Shown here one piece after another: positions 33,749-37,251 of a stretch of 37,251 bases of DNA. Both the position numbers and the translations under genes were made by a program. Every line of letters starts with the position of its first letter. Positions within the stretch are counted from its first letter, which is position 1. The DNA comes from Cytophagales bacterium (lineage in GTDB: Bacteria > Bacteroidota > Bacteroidia > Cytophagales > Cyclobacteriaceae): assembly GCA_024643455.1 (NCBI GenBank), contig JAHEMV010000003.1, positions 1-37,251 of the forward strand, in the 5' to 3' direction. The notes below the pieces were generated by a model. It did not search any database. It was not told where the DNA came from and was given only the letters and a program-made list of their open reading frames with translations.

Positions 33749-35488
33749 ATGGGACAGATGGAAACGTTAAAAAAATCATCGGCCGGAATTGCTAAAAAGA
33801 AAATGAGAATAACAGGCTCAGAAGCTGTAATTCTTTCCTTACTCGAAGAGGGAGTAAGCACGATTTTTGGTTATCCCGGCGGTGCAATTATGCCAATTTA
33901 TGATGCATTATATGGCTACAAAGATAAATTAAACCATCTTTTGGTCAGGCATGAACAAGGAGCTGCACATGCAGCTCAGGGTTATGCTCGAGTTACTGGA
34001 CAAGTTGGCGTATGCTTTGCTACAAGTGGACCAGGTGCAACAAACCTGATAACTGGAATTGCCGACGCACAAATTGATTCAACTCCTATTGTTTGCATAA
34101 CCGGACAGGTTCCGGCACACTTATTAGGCTCAGATGCATTTCAGGAGTCAGATGTGTTAGGAATATCTATGCCAGTCACCAAGTGGAATTTTCAAATAAC
34201 AAAACCAGAAGAGATTCCTGCAGCAATTGCACGTGCTTTTTATATTGCCAGGACTGGGCGTCCCGGGCCTGTATTACTGGACATTACAAAAAATGCACAA
34301 TTTGGCGAATTGGATTTTGAATATATTCCTTGTGAAAAAATCAGAAGTTATCATCCATACCCTGTAATAAATGACCAGGACATACTGGATGCTGCAAAAA
34401 TTATAAATAGTGCTAAAAAGCCATACATCCTCTCAGGACACGGTGTATTAATTTCAGGTGCAGAAAAGAAAGTCCTTGAGCTTTCAGAAAAAGCCAATAT
34501 CCCAGTAGCCTCTACCCTACTTGGATTGTCATCATTTCCTCCGGATCATCCGAATTATGTTGGTTATTTAGGCATGCACGGCAACTATGGCCCCAATGTG
34601 CTGACCAACGAATGTGATGTGTTAATTGCAATTGGGATGCGATTCGATGACAGAGTTACAGGTGATGTAAAAAGATATGCAAGACAAGCTAAAGTAATTC
34701 ATATAGAAATTGATCCTGCTGAGATTGATAAAATTATAAAAACAGAAGTAGGAATTAATGCTGATGCTACACAGGCTTTAGATCGGCTTATTCCCCATAT
34801 CAAAAAGTCGAACCATAACGAATGGATAAATGAATTCCGGAAATTGGATAAAATCGAGTATGAAAAAGTAATTAAACACGATATTTATCCTACCGGAAAT
34901 GACATCAAAATGGGTGAAGTCATTCGATTGATTTCAGAAATATCCAAGGGTGAGGCCATTGTCGTAACAGATGTTGGTCAACACCAAATGATTGCCTCCA
35001 GATATTATAAATTCAGAAAACCGAATCATATCGTAACGTCAGGAGGCTTGGGAACAATGGGATTTGCATTACCTGCAGCTCTGGGTGCCCAACTTGGAAA
35101 GAAAGACGAAAAAGTAATTTCGATTTCAGGTGATGGTGGCTTTCAAATGACAATTCAGGAATTAGGTACTATTTTCCAGTACAACATCCCGGTTAAAATT
35201 GTAGTTTTGAATAATAACTTCCTTGGAATGGTTAGACAATGGCAACAGTTGTTCTTCGAAAAAAGGTACTCCTTTACAGAAATGACTAATCCGGATTTTG
35301 TAAAAATTGCGGATGGTTATGGGATCAAATGTAATCGAGTAAGTCAGCGTGAAGATTTAGAAAATGCTTTGCAAACCATGTACGACCACGACGGCCCCTA
35401 TTTCCTTGAAGTAAAAGTTGAGATGGAAGAGAATGTATTTCCAATGGTACCATCAGGAGATTCTGTTTCTAATATTCGATTGGAATAA
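33749..35488 (+). CDS. ilvB: Acetolactate synthase large (catalytic) subunit
   Basis: The 579-aa ThDP enzyme condenses pyruvate with pyruvate or 2-oxobutyrate, the first common step to Val, Leu and Ile. [14 protein letters not shown] starts the N-terminal domain; the catalytic Glu lies in [31 protein letters not shown] and [11 protein letters not shown] mark the middle domain. The ThDP/metal motif runs from [16 protein letters not shown] to [14 protein letters not shown] chose ATG 33749 because the ATG at 33722 lies inside ilvD and the added residues (MCYHLKLHI) are not family-like. ATG 33758 is also possible. The regulatory subunit gene follows 15 bases downstream. Confidence 0.97.
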   Translation: MGQMETLKKSSAGIAKKKMRITGSEAVILSLLEEGVSTIFGYPGGAIMPIYDALYGYKDKLNHLLVRHEQGAAHAAQGYARVTGQVGVCFATSGPGATNLITGIADAQIDSTPIVCITGQVPAHLLGSDAFQESDVLGISMPVTKWNFQITKPEEIPAAIARAFYIARTGRPGPVLLDITKNAQFGELDFEYIPCEKIRSYHPYPVINDQDILDAAKIINSAKKPYILSGHGVLISGAEKKVLELSEKANIPVASTLLGLSSFPPDHPNYVGYLGMHGNYGPNVLTNECDVLIAIGMRFDDRVTGDVKRYARQAKVIHIEIDPAEIDKIIKTEVGINADATQALDRLIPHIKKSNHNEWINEFRKLDKIEYEKVIKHDIYPTGNDIKMGEVIRLISEISKGEAIVVTDVGQHQMIASRYYKFRKPNHIVTSGGLGTMGFALPAALGAQLGKKDEKVISISGDGGFQMTIQELGTIFQYNIPVKIVVLNNNFLGMVRQWQQLFFEKRYSFTEMTNPDFVKIADGYGIKCNRVSQREDLENALQTMYDHDGPYFLEVKVEMEENVFPMVPSGDSVSNIRLE

Positions 35489-35503
35489 TAAAAACTTAAA
35501 GAA

Positions 35504-36103
35504 ATGACAGATATATATCAAGATTCAACAGATCAACAGGTCGAAAAGCAGTTTACCGTTTCGATCCTGACTGAAGATAAACCTGGACTACTTAATACAG
35601 TAACAATTGTATTTACCAGAAGAAAACTTAACATCGACATGATCAATGTTTCTGCCTCTGAAGTGGAAGGAGTAAGTAGATATACTATTGTCCTTACTAC
35701 CACGAAAGACCAGGTAGAAAAAGTAGTTAAACAAATACGTAAACATGTTGATGTTCTCGGAGCTTTTGTTTATGAAGAAGATGCTATCCATTATCAGGAA
35801 ATCGCTTTATACAAAGTGCCTACAGAAATTTTTATGGGAGGCATAGAAGTAGAGGCAATCGTAAGAGCAAACAACGCTCGAATTCTTGTAATAGAAAGAG
35901 ATTATACGGTAATCGAAAAGACGGGCCACAAGGAAGAAACGACAGCACTTTTTAAAACATTAAAAAAGTATGGAGTGCTTGAGTTCGTAAGATCAGGAAG
36001 AATTTCGGTTTCAAAATCAAAAAGAAAGACTGAAACCTTCCTTGAAGAACTAGAAAAATCAACAACACATAGTTTAAATAATAATAACGGAACAATAAAT
36101 TAA
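35504..36103 (+). CDS. ilvN: Acetolactate synthase small (regulatory) subunit
   Basis: The 199-aa subunit carries an N-terminal ACT domain (FTVSILTEDKPGLLNTVTIVFTRRKLNIDMINVS-type sequence at residues about 17-50) that binds valine and gives feedback control of IlvB. A second domain with EIALYKVP, RANNARILVIERDYTVIEKTG and LEFVRSGRISVSK follows. It is longer than the ~165 aa E. coli IlvH, with a polar tail rich in Asn. The gene lies between the catalytic subunit (15 bases) and ilvC (1 base), which fits tight co-expression. Confidence 0.95.
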   Translation: MTDIYQDSTDQQVEKQFTVSILTEDKPGLLNTVTIVFTRRKLNIDMINVSASEVEGVSRYTIVLTTTKDQVEKVVKQIRKHVDVLGAFVYEEDAIHYQEIALYKVPTEIFMGGIEVEAIVRANNARILVIERDYTVIEKTGHKEETTALFKTLKKYGVLEFVRSGRISVSKSKRKTETFLEELEKSTTHSLNNNNGTIN

Positions 36104-36104
36104 A

Positions 36105-37151
36105 ATGGCAAAAATCAATTTTGGTGGCGTCGAAGAAAACGTAGTGACGCGAGAAGAATTCCCTTTGGCAAAAGCAAGGGAAGTAATGAAAAACGAAACT
36201 ATAGCAATTATTGGTTATGGCGTCCAGGGACCTGGTCAGGCTTTAAACCTCAGAGACAATGGCTTTAATGTAATTGTTGGTCAAAGAAAACCCTCAAAAT
36301 CCTATGACAAAGCATTGAAAGACGGATGGGTTGAAGGCAAAACCTTGTTTACCATTGAAGAAGCGCTTCAAAAAGGAACAATTATATTCTATCTTCTTTC
36401 AGATGCTGCCCAAATTGCAATGTGGCCGACCGTTAAAAAACACTTAACTGAAGGAAAATCACTTTATTTTTCTCATGGATTTGGTATTACTTATAAAGAA
36501 AGAACAGGTATAATTCCTCCATCAAATGTAGATGTAATGCTCGTGGCACCTAAAGGATCAGGAACAAGCTTAAGGAGGTTGTTTGTTGAAGGAAAAGGAT
36601 TGAATTCAAGTTTTGCTATCCATCAGGATTACACAGGTAAGGCAAAAGATAAAGTGGTTGCTTTAGGTATTGGTGTTGGTTCAGGCTATCTTTTTGAAAC
36701 TACTTTCAAAAAGGAAGTATATAGTGATCTGACCGGTGAAAGAGGAACGCTAATGGGTGCAATTCAAGGCATTTTTGCAGCACAATATGACCTGTTAAGA
36801 AGCAAAGGGCACTCCCCTTCAGAGGCATTTAATGAAACAGTAGAAGAAGCTACTCAATCGCTTTATCCTTTAGTTGCAGAAAATGGCATGGATTGGATGT
36901 ACGCCAATTGTTCTACAACCGCACAGCGTGGAGCTTTGGATTGGTGGAAGAAATTTAGGGACGCTACAGCACCTGTTTTCAAAGAACTTTATGAAAGTGT
37001 GGCTGCTGGTCAAGAGGCACAAAAATCCATTGATTCAAATAGTCAGGATGACTACAGAGTTAAATTGGAAGCTGAATTGAAAGAGATGAGGGAGTCAGAA
37101 ATGTGGATTACCGGTGCCGCGGTCCGGAAATTAAGACCAGAAAACAATTAA
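36105..37151 (+). CDS. ilvC: Ketol-acid reductoisomerase
   Basis: The 348-aa class I enzyme isomerises and reduces acetolactate or acetohydroxybutyrate with NAD(P)H. The Rossmann motif is GYGVQGPGQALNLRDNG, a variant of the common GYGSQGHAQ. The cofactor-selectivity loop GQRKPSKSYDKA has basic and Ser residues that favour NADPH. YFSHGFGITY contains a catalytic His, and the metal site is in SDLTGERGTLMG. The C-terminal knotted domain includes ANCSTTAQRGALDWW. It is the last gene before a hairpin and leuA. Confidence 0.97.
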   Translation: MAKINFGGVEENVVTREEFPLAKAREVMKNETIAIIGYGVQGPGQALNLRDNGFNVIVGQRKPSKSYDKALKDGWVEGKTLFTIEEALQKGTIIFYLLSDAAQIAMWPTVKKHLTEGKSLYFSHGFGITYKERTGIIPPSNVDVMLVAPKGSGTSLRRLFVEGKGLNSSFAIHQDYTGKAKDKVVALGIGVGSGYLFETTFKKEVYSDLTGERGTLMGAIQGIFAAQYDLLRSKGHSPSEAFNETVEEATQSLYPLVAENGMDWMYANCSTTAQRGALDWWKKFRDATAPVFKELYESVAAGQEAQKSIDSNSQDDYRVKLEAELKEMRESEMWITGAAVRKLRPENN

Positions 37152-37162
37152 AATTCATTACT

Positions 37163-37195
37163 AAATGGAAGGACAACAATTCCTTCCATTTTTTT
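37163..37195 (+). terminator. Hairpin with U tract between ilvC and leuA
   Basis: Arms AAATGGAAGGA (37163-37173) and TCCTTCCATTT (37181-37191) are perfect complements with a seven-base loop, followed by T residues to 37195. It looks like an intrinsic terminator, but only 21 bases remain before the leuA ATG, too few for a separate promoter of the usual kind. Confidence 0.75.
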
Positions 37196-37216
37196 CAAAA
37201 TTAAAATATTTACAAG

Positions 37217-37251
37217 ATGGCTGATAGATTATATATATTCGATACTACGCT
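37217..37251 (+). CDS. leuA: 2-isopropylmalate synthase, N-terminal fragment (truncated by window edge)
   Basis: The frame from ATG 37217 reads MADRLYIFDTTL up to the window end. IFDTTL is the start of the conserved metal-binding and catalytic strand of the 2-isopropylmalate synthase family, normally followed by RDGEQ. After ilvDBNC, leuA is the expected next gene, committing 2-oxoisovalerate to leucine. Citramalate and homocitrate synthases share this N terminus, so the assignment relies partly on context. Confidence 0.75.
   Translation, partial: MADRLYIFDTT

Noticed and set aside
1-37251. tRNA, rRNA, CRISPR, insertion sequences, prophage or integration sites
   Set aside because: Reading both strands showed no cloverleaf-like genes, no regularly spaced direct repeats, and no transposase, integrase or phage structural proteins.

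Overview
The window is ordinary chromosomal DNA from a member of the phylum Bacteroidota. The evidence is low GC, almost no Shine-Dalgarno sequences, promoter-like TTTG / TAnnTTTG pairs, two proteins ending in type IX secretion (T9SS) sorting domains, a DUF1800/DUF1501 pair, and housekeeping genes of Bacteroidota type. I cannot fix class or genus. No rRNA, tRNA, CRISPR array, insertion sequence or prophage gene is visible.

Layout. Positions 3-227 are the 3' end of smc. Positions 547-8050 are a tight four-gene cluster for exported or envelope proteins: a Kre9/KNH-like membrane protein, a 1388-aa cadherin-repeat T9SS protein, a caspase-fold protease, and a papain-fold protein whose catalytic Cys is replaced by Ser and which carries a DUF4384-like domain. 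Positions 8135-17236 hold pgi, a small lipocalin-like protein, a SpeD-SpeE fusion coupled to a SixA-like phosphatase, topA, a CobB-type sirtuin and a YwqK/MORN-like repeat protein. Positions 17257-25595 are all on the minus strand: DUF1800 and DUF1501 (the latter with Tat signal plus T9SS tail), a Tat-type sugar isomerase-like protein, and a run of cytochrome c, YceI, SUMF1-like and Gfo/Idh/MocA genes. Positions 25950-28138 encode an AmgK-like sugar kinase fused to a RapZ C-terminal domain, translationally coupled to a MurU-like nucleotidyltransferase. A ClC transporter, a GH113-like glycosidase and a small Cys/His exported protein follow. Positions 31845-37251 are the branched-chain amino acid operon ilvD-ilvB-ilvN-ilvC, then the start of leuA.

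Most notable signals. (1) A complete transcription attenuator precedes ilvD: a 21-codon leader peptide with 13 Val/Leu/Ile codons, plus four alternating complementary segments (CCTTTCT / AGAAAGG twice), the last of which completes a terminator. (2) The kinase-RapZ fusion next to a MurU-like enzyme suggests amino-sugar or cell-wall recycling with a built-in sugar-phosphate sensor. (3) The exported caspase lies beside a Ser-substituted papain-like protein in an operon with a cadherin surface protein. All functional statements rest on motif reading by eye; no database search was run.
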